Below are positions 7,076 through 16,092 of a DNA stretch of 40,507 nt, in pieces. The DNA is from Paludibacteraceae bacterium. Lineage in GTDB: Bacteria; Bacteroidota; Bacteroidia; Bacteroidales; Paludibacteraceae. The DNA is taken from positions 1 to 40,507 of the forward strand of contig JAEEMG010000068.1 of NCBI GenBank assembly GCA_016283095.1, written 5' to 3'. How positions within the stretch are numbered: position 1 is the stretch's first letter; each line of letters starts with the position of its first letter. Both the position numbers and the translations under genes were made by a program. A model generated the notes under the pieces. That model saw nothing but the letters and a program-made list of their open reading frames with translations. It ran no database searches and was not told where the DNA came from.

Positions 7076-8989
7076 ATGAATAATCTATTTTGTAGATTTA
7101 CGCATTGGTATTTTTCTAAGGATGCGTTGTCTTATTGGTTAGTTCTGCTTATGGACTGTCTGATTGTTGTCGGAACCAGTTTCTTTGTACATGCAATGAT
7201 GACAAGTGCAGTAGACACTCTTGCGAATTTTGGACCATTGTTTGGAACATATTGTGCATACTTGGTCTTCTATCTTATAGGATTCAAATTAAGATATACA
7301 TATAGCGGAGTGTTGAGATATTCCACATTTGTCGATTTGATGCGTTTGTGGACAGCCACACTTATCGCTATTGTGATGATTTATATTGTAAGACATTTGA
7401 CAGATGTTGACCACATTTTGGAACCAATTACATGGAATGAGTTGCTTGCCACATGTATCATGTCAACATTAATCATGTGTTTTGTCCGTATCATGACTAA
7501 ATACTTCTATGACGTCTATTTTATAGATGCCTCTGTCCAGAGAGTGTTTATCTATGGAGTGAAAGAGGGTGGTGTCGCTTTGGCAAAAAGTATCCAGGCA
7601 CAGGAGTCGAAGTATGAGGTCACAGGTTTTGTATCTGACGTGGAAAGTGATGCTCACCATTTGCTGATGGGTGTGAAGATATATGCGAATGATGATAAAC
7701 TGGTCAGCAGGATGAAACAGAAGAATGCGACGGTGTTGATGGTGTCTCCATTGAAGTCTGATGCTATCAGAAACAATCAGCAGATGGCTGATGCGTTGGC
7801 AGAAGCTGGTATCAAGATATTGATGTACAATCAGCAGGAGTGGGATGGAAAGAGCGACTTGCGATATACTCATTTGAAGGAAGTCGACGTGGAGGATTTG
7901 CTGCCACGTAACCAGATAGATGTCGATTTGGATGCGATCAGCAACGTCTTGAAAGGAAAGAGCATTTTGATTACAGGAGCCGCAGGTTCAATCGGTTCTG
8001 AGATTGTAAGACAGGTTTCGGAGTTCGGACCTAGCCAGTTGGTCCTTGTCGATCAGGCAGAGACACCTCTTCATGACATCAGATTGATGATGGCTCGCAA
8101 GTTCCCTGATATTCCAGCAGAGACTGTGACAGCAAGCATTCACCATAAGATTCATATGGAGACATTGTTTGAAAAATACAAGCCTGAATATGTGTTCCAT
8201 GCTGCCGCATACAAGCATGTCCCTATGATGGAGGATAATCCGGGAGAGGCAGTCGCAAATAATATCGATGGTACACGTATTATGGCTGATTTGGCTGTCA
8301 AATATGGTGTCAAGAAGTTTGTGATGGTATCAACAGATAAGGCAGTGAACCCTACAAACGTGATGGGTTGTTCAAAACGTATCTGTGAGATGTACTGCCA
8401 GAGTCTTGATAAGGAGATCAAGGAAGGTAAGATTGAGGGATGCACTGAGTTTGTCACAACACGATTCGGTAACGTTTTGGGTTCTAATGGATCGGTTATT
8501 CCTTTGTTCAAGGAACAGTTGAAGGCAGGAGGTCCGCTTACTGTCACACATCCAGACATTATCCGTTATTTCATGTTGATTCCTGAGGCATGTAAGTTGG
8601 TGCTACAGGCAGGAACAATGGGTCACGGAGGAGAAATCTTTGTGTTTGATATGGGTAAACCAGTACGTATTGCGGATTTGGCAAAACGTATCATCTTGCT
8701 TTCTGGAGCAACCAATGTTGAAATCAAGTATACCGGTTTGCGTGACGGAGAAAAACTATACGAGGAGTTGTTGAACAAGGAGGAGAACACTAAACCATCA
8801 TCACATCCAAAGATCAAGTTGGCAACGGTTCGTGAACTTGGTTATGCTGAGGTATGCTCTCAGATCAACAAACTTATCGAGATCACTAAGGATGGTTATG
8901 ATGACATGGCCATTGTTAAGCAGATGAAAGTTTTGGTGCCAGAGTTTAAGAGTAAGCATTCTAAATACGAGGCACTAGATAAAGAGTAA
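7076..8989 (+). CDS. Membrane nucleotide-sugar 4,6-dehydratase (CapD/PglF/WbpM type)
   Basis: The enzyme removes water from a UDP-HexNAc at C4/C6 to give a 4-keto-6-deoxy sugar. The 637-residue protein has about four membrane segments in the first 140 residues, a first Rossmann-like domain, and a catalytic SDR domain. The NAD-binding motif GAAGSIG is at 301-307. The catalytic region STDKAVNPTN starts at S419 with T420, D421, K422 and a second lysine, K434, in the place where the inverting and retaining dehydratases carry their active-site Lys. The length matches WbpM/PglF. With the PglE-like and PglD-like genes at the far end of the locus it would supply a diamino-trideoxy sugar. Whether the 5-epimer is made cannot be read here. 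Confidence 0.92.
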   Translation: MNNLFCRFTHWYFSKDALSYWLVLLMDCLIVVGTSFFVHAMMTSAVDTLANFGPLFGTYCAYLVFYLIGFKLRYTYSGVLRYSTFVDLMRLWTATLIAIVMIYIVRHLTDVDHILEPITWNELLATCIMSTLIMCFVRIMTKYFYDVYFIDASVQRVFIYGVKEGGVALAKSIQAQESKYEVTGFVSDVESDAHHLLMGVKIYANDDKLVSRMKQKNATVLMVSPLKSDAIRNNQQMADALAEAGIKILMYNQQEWDGKSDLRYTHLKEVDVEDLLPRNQIDVDLDAISNVLKGKSILITGAAGSIGSEIVRQVSEFGPSQLVLVDQAETPLHDIRLMMARKFPDIPAETVTASIHHKIHMETLFEKYKPEYVFHAAAYKHVPMMEDNPGEAVANNIDGTRIMADLAVKYGVKKFVMVSTDKAVNPTNVMGCSKRICEMYCQSLDKEIKEGKIEGCTEFVTTRFGNVLGSNGSVIPLFKEQLKAGGPLTVTHPDIIRYFMLIPEACKLVLQAGTMGHGGEIFVFDMGKPVRIADLAKRIILLSGATNVEIKYTGLRDGEKLYEELLNKEENTKPSSHPKIKLATVRELGYAEVCSQINKLIEITKDGYDDMAIVKQMKVLVPEFKSKHSKYEALDKE

Positions 8990-9008
8990 TCTTTTTATCA
9001 TGAATACA

Positions 9009-9050
9009 AGTGGACTCTATGTATTTTTATAATAGTGTCCACTGTTTTTT
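9009..9050 (+). terminator. Intra-operon terminator-like hairpin
   Basis: AGTGGACTCTAT (9009-9020) pairs with ATAGTGTCCACT (9032-9043) with one mismatch around an 11-base loop, and TTTTTT follows at 9045-9050. It lies in the 115-base gap after the dehydratase gene, inside an otherwise tightly spaced operon. It may attenuate transcription of the downstream genes unless the UpxY-like protein overrides it. Confidence 0.7.
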
Positions 9051-9104
9051 ATATCACCATTCCGGTTACAAAAAACGGTTAAAGCATATCTAAAGCGAAA
9101 TAAG

Positions 9105-10136
9105 ATGGAAATCAATGGCTATAGCATATCAATAATAATGCCAGTTTTCAATGTGGAGTCATTCATCGGGTCATGTTTGGAAAGCATAATGTCTCAGACT
9201 TATACAAATGTGGAATGTATAATTATAGACGATTGCGGAACAGATAAAAGCATTGAAATAGCAAAGTCTGTGGTTTCCAACTATGATGGTGATATAGAAT
9301 TCAAGTTTCTGAAAAATGATGTGAACTCTGGAATTTCTGTGTCTAGAAACTCGGGAATAAAGGCGTCTAAAGGAGATTATTTGTTTTTTATCGACTCAGA
9401 TGACAAGTTGTTTCCAGACTCTTTACAGATTTTGATAGACAAAGTCAAGGCGTATCCGGGTGTAGATTTGGTACAGGGAAATTGTGAGTCAGAAGATCAT
9501 AATGATCCAAGGGCTGATTTGTTATATATAAAAAAGGATACTTTCCCAGAATATATATGTGATAAAACGCTCATTCAGCAGACGATGTTGCATTGGTCAT
9601 TTCCGACGACGGTGTGGAACAAGTTGATTAAACGTTCGTGCATTGTGGATAATGGTCTTTTTTTCATGGAAGGAGTAGTCCATGAAGATGAGCATTGGAA
9701 ATGGTTGATTCAAAAATATGTCAGCAATCTGGTGGTAGTAAATGATTGTACATATTGGTATCGTACTGTAAGTCCCGGTTCTATCATGAATACGCCGGAT
9801 TTGACTAGGTCTGTTTTTTCTAGAATCAAAATTTTTGAATTTATAGCCTTGCATGGTACTTCAATCTATGATATTAGTTTCGCTGTCCATTTCCTTCCTT
9901 ATCAGGTGAAAATCCTGAGATGGGATAAGATTAAGAATCTGGACATGGTGAATGATCAGTTGATAAAATCGATTGAAGTATTGAAGTCAAATGGGGTTGA
10001 TGTGAAATACATACGTAATCTGCAGCTTTTGCGTCTCCCTATATGGCTATTGGATAATAAAATATTTGCGAAACTTTATAGTGAGTACGAAAAGCGTAAC
10101 AATTTAGTTTATTCATTACCGAAAATATCCAACTGA
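9105..10136 (+). CDS. GT2 family glycosyltransferase
   Basis: This GT-A fold inverting transferase adds one sugar to the lipid-linked repeat unit at the inner face of the membrane. In 343 residues it shows the opening ISIIMPVFNVESF (8-20), the nucleotide-binding IDD at 41-43 and the metal-binding DSDD at 97-100. The acidic HEDE at 193-196 is a good candidate for the catalytic base region. Donor and acceptor cannot be read from the sequence. It is the first gene after the internal terminator-like hairpin, so its expression may be separately controlled. Confidence 0.9.
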   Translation: MEINGYSISIIMPVFNVESFIGSCLESIMSQTYTNVECIIIDDCGTDKSIEIAKSVVSNYDGDIEFKFLKNDVNSGISVSRNSGIKASKGDYLFFIDSDDKLFPDSLQILIDKVKAYPGVDLVQGNCESEDHNDPRADLLYIKKDTFPEYICDKTLIQQTMLHWSFPTTVWNKLIKRSCIVDNGLFFMEGVVHEDEHWKWLIQKYVSNLVVVNDCTYWYRTVSPGSIMNTPDLTRSVFSRIKIFEFIALHGTSIYDISFAVHFLPYQVKILRWDKIKNLDMVNDQLIKSIEVLKSNGVDVKYIRNLQLLRLPIWLLDNKIFAKLYSEYEKRNNLVYSLPKISN

Positions 10137-10224
10137 TCAACACATTGAGTTGTTCCCTGGTTTAATTAATCAGAAATAACAGATGGCTAATAACTAACAA
10201 TTACATATAGCATATATAAAACAG

Positions 10225-11820
10225 ATGGCTGAATCAAGAGTACAGAAGACAATACTGAATGCTAAAGTGAATTTGATATTCTACTTTTTAAATTTAGCTG
10301 TTACATTCTTTTCTAGGAAGGTTTTCCTTGATTCTTTAGGAGCGGATTTCTTTGGATTGACTTCTACAATAGGAGGTTTTATTGGTTTCTTAAGTTTGGT
10401 GGAGCTTGGCATTGGAAATGCGATCAGTTTTGCCCTTTACAAACCAATGTATGACAAAGATTATAAAAAGCTAAATGAGATTGTTTCTGTATTGGGATAC
10501 TTATATTATCTGGTTGGTTTTATTATTCTAGGTTGTGGTATCGTATTGTCATTGATGTTCCCTTATTGGTTTGCTGGAAAGGGAGTCTCTATGAGTCTGG
10601 TATATGCAGTGTTTTTCTCTTTCTTGGCTTCGGTTCTGTTGACGTATTTCGTTAATTTCAGACAATCTATTTTAAGTGCGGACCAACGAAATTACGTTAT
10701 AACAGGATGTTTTCAAGGTGCCTCGTTTATTTGCTACCTTTTGCAAATGGGTGTTGTGTATTACTTCTTTAATTACACACAATACGGTGACATTTGTCCT
10801 TATCTATGGGTGATAATATCATTGCTTACTAATATAGGTTGCGCGATTTATCTGAATATTAAGATAAATCAGATGTATCCTTGGTTGGATGCGAAAATTA
10901 GGTTAGGAAAAGAGAAATGGAGGGAATATCCTGAGATTATAAAGAAAACTAAACAATTGTTTCTTCATAAGATTGCGTCTTATGCCCAATTGCAGATACG
11001 TCCATTGGTCATGTTTAGGTTTGCGGCACCAGACAAGTTCACCGCATTGGAGATGATCGGAAAGTATGACAACTATAACCTTACTGCAGGAAAAACATCT
11101 TCATTGATTGCTGTCGTGTTCAGTGGTAATGTCGCTGGAGTCGGCAATTTGATCGCCGAAGGAAACAAAGAAAGAATTCATAAAGTTTATTGGGAATTTT
11201 TCGCTTTGAAATTCTTTATCGCCGGAATGTTGGCTTTTGGATTCTGGCATTTGACTGAGCCGTTTTTGATATGTTGGCTTGGTGAAAAATACCTTTTGAC
11301 AAAGTTATTATTGTTGCTTCTTATTATAAATGAGTTTATTTGGCAGATAAGATATACCACAGATGCCTTTATAATGGGTTATGGATTGTTCCAAGATGTG
11401 TGGGCTCCCGTGGTAGAGTCTATTATATCTGTTGTTGTTGCCATTTTAGGTGGATATTTTTGGGGACTTGAAGGAGTCTTGCTTGGTACGATTGTAAGTA
11501 TGGCTTTGATAGTATGTATCTGGAAACCATATTTTTTGTTTAAGGAAGGATTGAAAACAAGTGTTTTGGGATATTGGGTTAATTTTGCAAAATATACAGT
11601 CAGCCTATTCTTTGCAATTGTGGCGGGTAATTATTGTGCGGAATGGATCAACTTTGATCCTTCTCAATCATTTATATATTGGGGATTATATGCTGTATGT
11701 ATAATGTTGGTCTTCTCGATAATCTATTTTGTCTTTTTGTACATGTTGAATGAAGGCATGAGAGATTTCGCTAGTCGTATCGTTACTATGGCAAAATCCA
11801 AATTTGGCTCAAAAAAATAA
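10225..11820 (+). CDS. Wzx-type polysaccharide flippase
   Basis: This is a polytopic membrane protein of 531 residues, in the size range of Wzx/MATE-like exporters, with about 12-14 hydrophobic segments spread over its length. The start NAKVNLIFYFLNLAVTFFSRKVFLDSLG, split by a polar turn, and the later LVELGIGNAISFALY segment are typical of the Bacteroidetes polysaccharide transporter family. Wzx moves the undecaprenyl-PP-linked repeat unit to the periplasm for polymerisation. An 88-base gap precedes it, holding a tiny ATG-start frame (10183-10197). Only one flippase gene is in the locus, which fits one repeat unit. Confidence 0.88.
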   Translation: MAESRVQKTILNAKVNLIFYFLNLAVTFFSRKVFLDSLGADFFGLTSTIGGFIGFLSLVELGIGNAISFALYKPMYDKDYKKLNEIVSVLGYLYYLVGFIILGCGIVLSLMFPYWFAGKGVSMSLVYAVFFSFLASVLLTYFVNFRQSILSADQRNYVITGCFQGASFICYLLQMGVVYYFFNYTQYGDICPYLWVIISLLTNIGCAIYLNIKINQMYPWLDAKIRLGKEKWREYPEIIKKTKQLFLHKIASYAQLQIRPLVMFRFAAPDKFTALEMIGKYDNYNLTAGKTSSLIAVVFSGNVAGVGNLIAEGNKERIHKVYWEFFALKFFIAGMLAFGFWHLTEPFLICWLGEKYLLTKLLLLLLIINEFIWQIRYTTDAFIMGYGLFQDVWAPVVESIISVVVAILGGYFWGLEGVLLGTIVSMALIVCIWKPYFLFKEGLKTSVLGYWVNFAKYTVSLFFAIVAGNYCAEWINFDPSQSFIYWGLYAVCIMLVFSIIYFVFLYMLNEGMRDFASRIVTMAKSKFGSKK

Positions 11821-11861
11821 AAGAGATAGGAAAATAAAATCCGAATTTTAAATTTTCATAT

Positions 11862-13007
11862 ATGAAGAAGGAAGTGCTTTTTATGATGGACAGTCTGACT
11901 TGTGGTGGAGCGGAAAAGAGTTTGGTTAGTTTGCTTCCATTGTTGGATTATGATAAAGTGAATGTCACATTATTGCTTTTTGCTAGAGGTGGAGTCTTCG
12001 AATGCTACGTTCCAGATCAAGTAAAGGTTATCAAACTGGATCTGCCTTCTGATATGAAAATGAAGATGTCGCTTTTTGGCTTTTCTTTCCAGATTAGAAA
12101 AAACAAACTGTTTGGCAAAAAGGAGCATTTGGCTGAGACATATTGGAAATGTGTAGAGAATAGTGTGCCAGAATTTAATAAATCTTATGACATCGCTATT
12201 GCATACCAACAGGGATTCCCTACATATTATGTTGCGAACAAGGTGTCTGCGACAAAGAAATATGCTTGGGTCAATGTGGATTTGAAGAAGGCCGGATATA
12301 GCAGTGACTTCAATTCTAAAATTTATGAAAAATATGACAAGGTTGTTGCAGTGAGCGATGCTGTATCAGATTATCTTGTTTCACAAAAGTATGTGACAGA
12401 CACGTCGAAGATCGTTGTTGTATATGATATATTAAACACAGAGTTGATCCGCTCGATGTCCAAAGAACAAGGTTTCAGGGAAAACTTTGATGGTACACGC
12501 TTGGTGACAGTTGGACGTATGGTGCCTCAAAAAGCCTACGATTTGGCTGTATTGGCAGCTGACGAACTGAAATCGAGAGGCTATAAGTTCAAATGGAGTT
12601 TTGTAGGTAATGGTTCCGATAGACCTAAAGTCGAGAGAATGATTGCTGACCGACATTTGGAAGATTATGTTGAACTTCTTGGAGAACAGTCGAATCCATA
12701 TCCATATATGTCGGCTTGTGATATTTATGTGCAGACGTCTAGGTTTGAAGGCTTTGGACTGACTGTGACGGAAGCACGTATTTTGGGAAAGGCAGAAGTC
12801 TGCACGAATTTCCCGTCTGCATATAATCAAATCGTTGATGGAGAAAATGGTCTTATCTGTGAAATGGATCCGAAATCAATTGCAGATAAGATTGAGTTGT
12901 TGTTGACGAATAAAGAGTTAAAAGAAAAATTGGAAGCTGCTGTAGAGAAAGAAGTTAATCGCACAGCAGAAACAGAAGGAGCAAAAGTAAGAGCATTATT
13001 ATCGTAA
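11862..13007 (+). CDS. GT4 family glycosyltransferase
   Basis: This is a GT-B fold retaining transferase of 381 residues. The N-terminal acceptor half opens with MDSLTCGGAEKS (9-20), the glycine loop of GT4 enzymes. The donor half has VGRMVPQK and the E-x7-E signature with E296 and E304 in FEGFGLTVTE. It shares NPYPY, ACDIY and an EG element with the GT4 at 17135, suggesting the two are related copies. It lies 10 bases before the pyruvyltransferase gene. The sugar it transfers is unknown. Confidence 0.92.
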   Translation: MKKEVLFMMDSLTCGGAEKSLVSLLPLLDYDKVNVTLLLFARGGVFECYVPDQVKVIKLDLPSDMKMKMSLFGFSFQIRKNKLFGKKEHLAETYWKCVENSVPEFNKSYDIAIAYQQGFPTYYVANKVSATKKYAWVNVDLKKAGYSSDFNSKIYEKYDKVVAVSDAVSDYLVSQKYVTDTSKIVVVYDILNTELIRSMSKEQGFRENFDGTRLVTVGRMVPQKAYDLAVLAADELKSRGYKFKWSFVGNGSDRPKVERMIADRHLEDYVELLGEQSNPYPYMSACDIYVQTSRFEGFGLTVTEARILGKAEVCTNFPSAYNQIVDGENGLICEMDPKSIADKIELLLTNKELKEKLEAAVEKEVNRTAETEGAKVRALLS

Positions 13008-13017
13008 TCTGATTTAT

Positions 13018-14130
13018 ATGAGAATAGCCACAATAACATGCCATCGTGTATATAACCATGGAGCAGCATTACAAGCTTGGGCGTTGGCATCTTTTATAAA
13101 GAGAGAAGGTCATGAAGTCAATATAATTGATTATCGTCCTGGCTATTTGTGTGGACAATATGATTGGAAGGTTAATAATCCTCGTTTTGACAAACCTATT
13201 GTCAAGTGGTTTTATTTATTGGCAAAATATCCTTCATGGAAAAAATCTCAAAAGCGAAAGAATGCTTTTGATGCTTTTGACGCTAAATATATAGCTCCGT
13301 TTGTCACAGCAAAGACGTATTCTTCATGTGATGAATTGAAAAACAATCCTCCGAAAGCGGATGTATATGTTGCGGGAAGTGATCAGATTTGGAATACTGT
13401 ATTGAAGAATGGTACGGATGCTTCTTTCTATTTGGATTTTGGAGGAAAAGAGGTAAGAAAGATAAGCTACGCGGCAAGTTTTGCGACTAGTTCGTTGAGA
13501 CAAGGAACAGAAGAATTCGTCAAAAGTAAGTTGGCTGGCTTAGATTCGATAGCTGTGAGAGAACCTTCCGGATTGAAATTGTTGGAAACAATGAATTATA
13601 CAGGTACTCTCGTGTGTGATCCTGTGTTTTTGTTAGACGCGGATGTTTGGACATCTGAATTTCCAACTACAGAAGGGTCTGGCGAAAAATATGTCCTTGT
13701 TTATGATTTTGAGTGTAGCAAGGAGGTGCAGGCTGTAGCGGAAAGGATCGCTAAAGAAAAAGGATTGAAGATATTTTCAATCGGTCCTTATCCATTGGAG
13801 TATGCAGATAAGAACTTTGTTAACTCTGGTCCTGATGTGTTTGTCTCTCTTGTAAGGAATGCCACTTGTGTTGTAAGTAATTCTTTTCATGCGACAGCTT
13901 TTTCTTTTATATTCAAGCGTGACATGTTCGTCGTAAAACGAGCTGACGGACTAAACACAAGAATGCAGGATCTGTTGTCGAGATACGGTTTGTCTGACAG
14001 ACTCGTCGATGGCAATACAAGTTCGTCGACTTTATTGGCTCATATTGACTATAATAAGGTGGATGAAGTCTTGTCATCTGAGATAGAGAATTCAAAGGAG
14101 TGGCTTAGAAATAATATTGTATTGAAATAA
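13018..14130 (+). CDS. Polysaccharide pyruvyltransferase family protein
   Basis: Members of this family (CsaB, WcaK, PssM type) add a pyruvate ketal from phosphoenolpyruvate to sugars of cell-surface polymers, which gives the polymer negative charge. The 370-residue protein opens with ITCHRVYNHGAALQAWAL, has the family segment VYVAGSDQIWN near 118-128, and the later SNSFHATAFSFIF, the equivalent of the family's conserved SFH region. It lies between a GT4 and a GT2 gene, 10 bases after the first and one base before the second. Some homologues act in other roles, so the ketal is an inference. Confidence 0.88.
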   Translation: MRIATITCHRVYNHGAALQAWALASFIKREGHEVNIIDYRPGYLCGQYDWKVNNPRFDKPIVKWFYLLAKYPSWKKSQKRKNAFDAFDAKYIAPFVTAKTYSSCDELKNNPPKADVYVAGSDQIWNTVLKNGTDASFYLDFGGKEVRKISYAASFATSSLRQGTEEFVKSKLAGLDSIAVREPSGLKLLETMNYTGTLVCDPVFLLDADVWTSEFPTTEGSGEKYVLVYDFECSKEVQAVAERIAKEKGLKIFSIGPYPLEYADKNFVNSGPDVFVSLVRNATCVVSNSFHATAFSFIFKRDMFVVKRADGLNTRMQDLLSRYGLSDRLVDGNTSSSTLLAHIDYNKVDEVLSSEIENSKEWLRNNIVLK

Positions 14131-14131
14131 A

Positions 14132-15046
14132 ATGTCTAAGGTTTCTTTCATAATACCGGTGTATAATGCCGAAAAGTGTTTGAGCAAGTGTCTGGAAAGT
14201 ATTGTCTCATTATCTTTCATAGACTGGGAGGTGATAATTGTTGATGATGGCTCAAAGGATTCCAGCGCTGCTATTTGTGAGACTTACGCGGAGAAAGACA
14301 GCCGAATTAAACTTTTTCACAAGATTAATGGAGGCGTTAGCAGCGCAAGGAATTTTGGACTGGAAAAAGCATCTGGAGAATATGTGACATTTGTTGATTC
14401 TGATGATTTCGTTAATGAAGACTATTTATCTTTTTTCAATGGAAAAGAGGTTAATGAAGACGTTGTTTTCTCTTCATATAGGCTTGTTAATGGAGAAGAG
14501 AAGAACAAAATTCCGTTTGGTGTGTCGATACATGAAAAAAAGGAGGTTGTGGATTTTGTATCCAAGTATCTGTACTCAAAACATATAATGGCGCCTTGGG
14601 GAAAGTTTTTCAAAAAAGAGATTATTCAAGGACGAAAGTTTGATGAGTCGTTAAGAAGAGGAGAAGACACAAAATTCTGTTTGCTTACTTTGAATAATTG
14701 CCAGTCATTGCGGACCGTAGGAGAAAGTGTATACTTTTATGATCTTCCATTATCGGAGTCAAAATACAAAATGGATTTTGAAGAAGCCACATCCCACATG
14801 AAGGCGATATTTGAGGCGTATGAGGAAACTGATTTCCGAAATGACCAGTTTGAAAGCGGCCTGTTTGGCATATTTATGAACAGTGCTCTGGATGATATCC
14901 ATCGTCATCCTTTAACTTTCTTTTTTAATGAGACGGTAAAGAAGTGCGCCGGTATCGGAGGTAAAAGTTCGTTTGGCGTAAGACTGAGATATTTATTTTA
15001 TAATAATATAATAAGGGCTGCTCTTTCCAATCTGCTAAAGAAGTGA
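14132..15046 (+). CDS. GT2 family glycosyltransferase
   Basis: The 304-residue protein has the GT-A opening VSFIIPVYNAEKCL (4-17), the nucleotide-binding VDDGS (D38, D39) and the metal-binding DSDD at 89-92. The second half has RRGEDTKF, an acidic ED pair in the position of the catalytic base. It begins one base after the pyruvyltransferase stop, so translation is probably coupled. The donor is unknown. Confidence 0.92.
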   Translation: MSKVSFIIPVYNAEKCLSKCLESIVSLSFIDWEVIIVDDGSKDSSAAICETYAEKDSRIKLFHKINGGVSSARNFGLEKASGEYVTFVDSDDFVNEDYLSFFNGKEVNEDVVFSSYRLVNGEEKNKIPFGVSIHEKKEVVDFVSKYLYSKHIMAPWGKFFKKEIIQGRKFDESLRRGEDTKFCLLTLNNCQSLRTVGESVYFYDLPLSESKYKMDFEEATSHMKAIFEAYEETDFRNDQFESGLFGIFMNSALDDIHRHPLTFFFNETVKKCAGIGGKSSFGVRLRYLFYNNIIRAALSNLLKK

Positions 15047-15071
15047 AAGAGAAGCATGTTAATCCCATGTC

Positions 15072-16067
15072 ATGAAAGAAAGAATTGTTTATCTTGACAT
15101 AATCAGAATCGTAGCTTGTCTTATGGTTATTTTGATGCACTCTCCAGTAGCATTGAAAGATGGGGAGACGAGTGCATTGCCAGGCTTGATATCATTGTTG
15201 ATGTTGCCATGTAATGGGTTATTCTTTATGACAAGTGGAGTCCTTCTGTTTGGCTCTGGCTTGTCGTTTGGCAATTTTATGAAGAAAAGGCTTTCTAGAA
15301 TTGTATATCCGACGGTGATATGGAGTGTTGTCTATGTTCTAGTCGACGCGTATATGTTGGATTCTTCTACGAATGAGACCGTCCAGCAGTTGTGTTGGAT
15401 ACCGTTCCATTATATAAAAGCAAATTTCGCGTTATGGTTTATGTACACACTTTTGGGATGTTACTTTATCATTCCGATTGTTGAGCCATGGTTGATGAAG
15501 GCGACAAAGAAAGAGTTGGAGACGGTGCTGGTTTTGTGGGTGATTTCAATAGGATTGCCAATGGTCACATATTATCTCGACATGCCAAAATTTGACCATC
15601 AGTCGGCATGGTATTATTTTGGTGGATTTATGGGTTATTTGCTTATGGGATGGTATGTCAATAAATATGATGTCTCATGGAAGAAAATTATTTTTTCTTT
15701 TGTGTTGGCGATAATTTTTTATGTTATCGTAAAAATCCAAAGACCGTCTGATTGGAATTATTTCTGTTATTTGCATCCGTCAACGGTTTGTTATACTTTT
15801 GGATTGTTCGGTTTGATTATGAAGTTGGCATCACACAAATATTCAGACAAGACAGTTAAAATTTTATCCTCATTATCGGCATGCTCGTTTGGGGTATATC
15901 TGATTCACGTCTTGTTCCTGACTAAATGGTTGAAGACTACTGATATATTAAGCACACTGTCTGTTGGTGGAGCGATAGGTGCCAGATGGATTTTGACAAC
16001 AATTGTCTGTTTTTCTGTTGTTTTGCTGATCAGAAAACTTCCTTTCAGCAAATATGTGATAGGTTAG
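15072..16067 (+). CDS. Acyltransferase 3 family membrane protein
   Basis: These polytopic proteins O-acetylate or otherwise acylate sugars of surface polysaccharides. The 331-residue protein is hydrophobic with about ten segments and opens with YLDIIRIVACLMVILMHSPV, which carries the family's conserved LD-x2-R and H23. It is followed directly by a related copy (16093), and the two N-termini align almost residue for residue. Probably it adds acetyl to one sugar of the repeat unit; the site is unknown. Confidence 0.88.
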   Translation: MKERIVYLDIIRIVACLMVILMHSPVALKDGETSALPGLISLLMLPCNGLFFMTSGVLLFGSGLSFGNFMKKRLSRIVYPTVIWSVVYVLVDAYMLDSSTNETVQQLCWIPFHYIKANFALWFMYTLLGCYFIIPIVEPWLMKATKKELETVLVLWVISIGLPMVTYYLDMPKFDHQSAWYYFGGFMGYLLMGWYVNKYDVSWKKIIFSFVLAIIFYVIVKIQRPSDWNYFCYLHPSTVCYTFGLFGLIMKLASHKYSDKTVKILSSLSACSFGVYLIHVLFLTKWLKTTDILSTLSVGGAIGARWILTTIVCFSVVLLIRKLPFSKYVIG

Positions 16068-16092
16068 AAAGGATAATTATATACGGATAATA

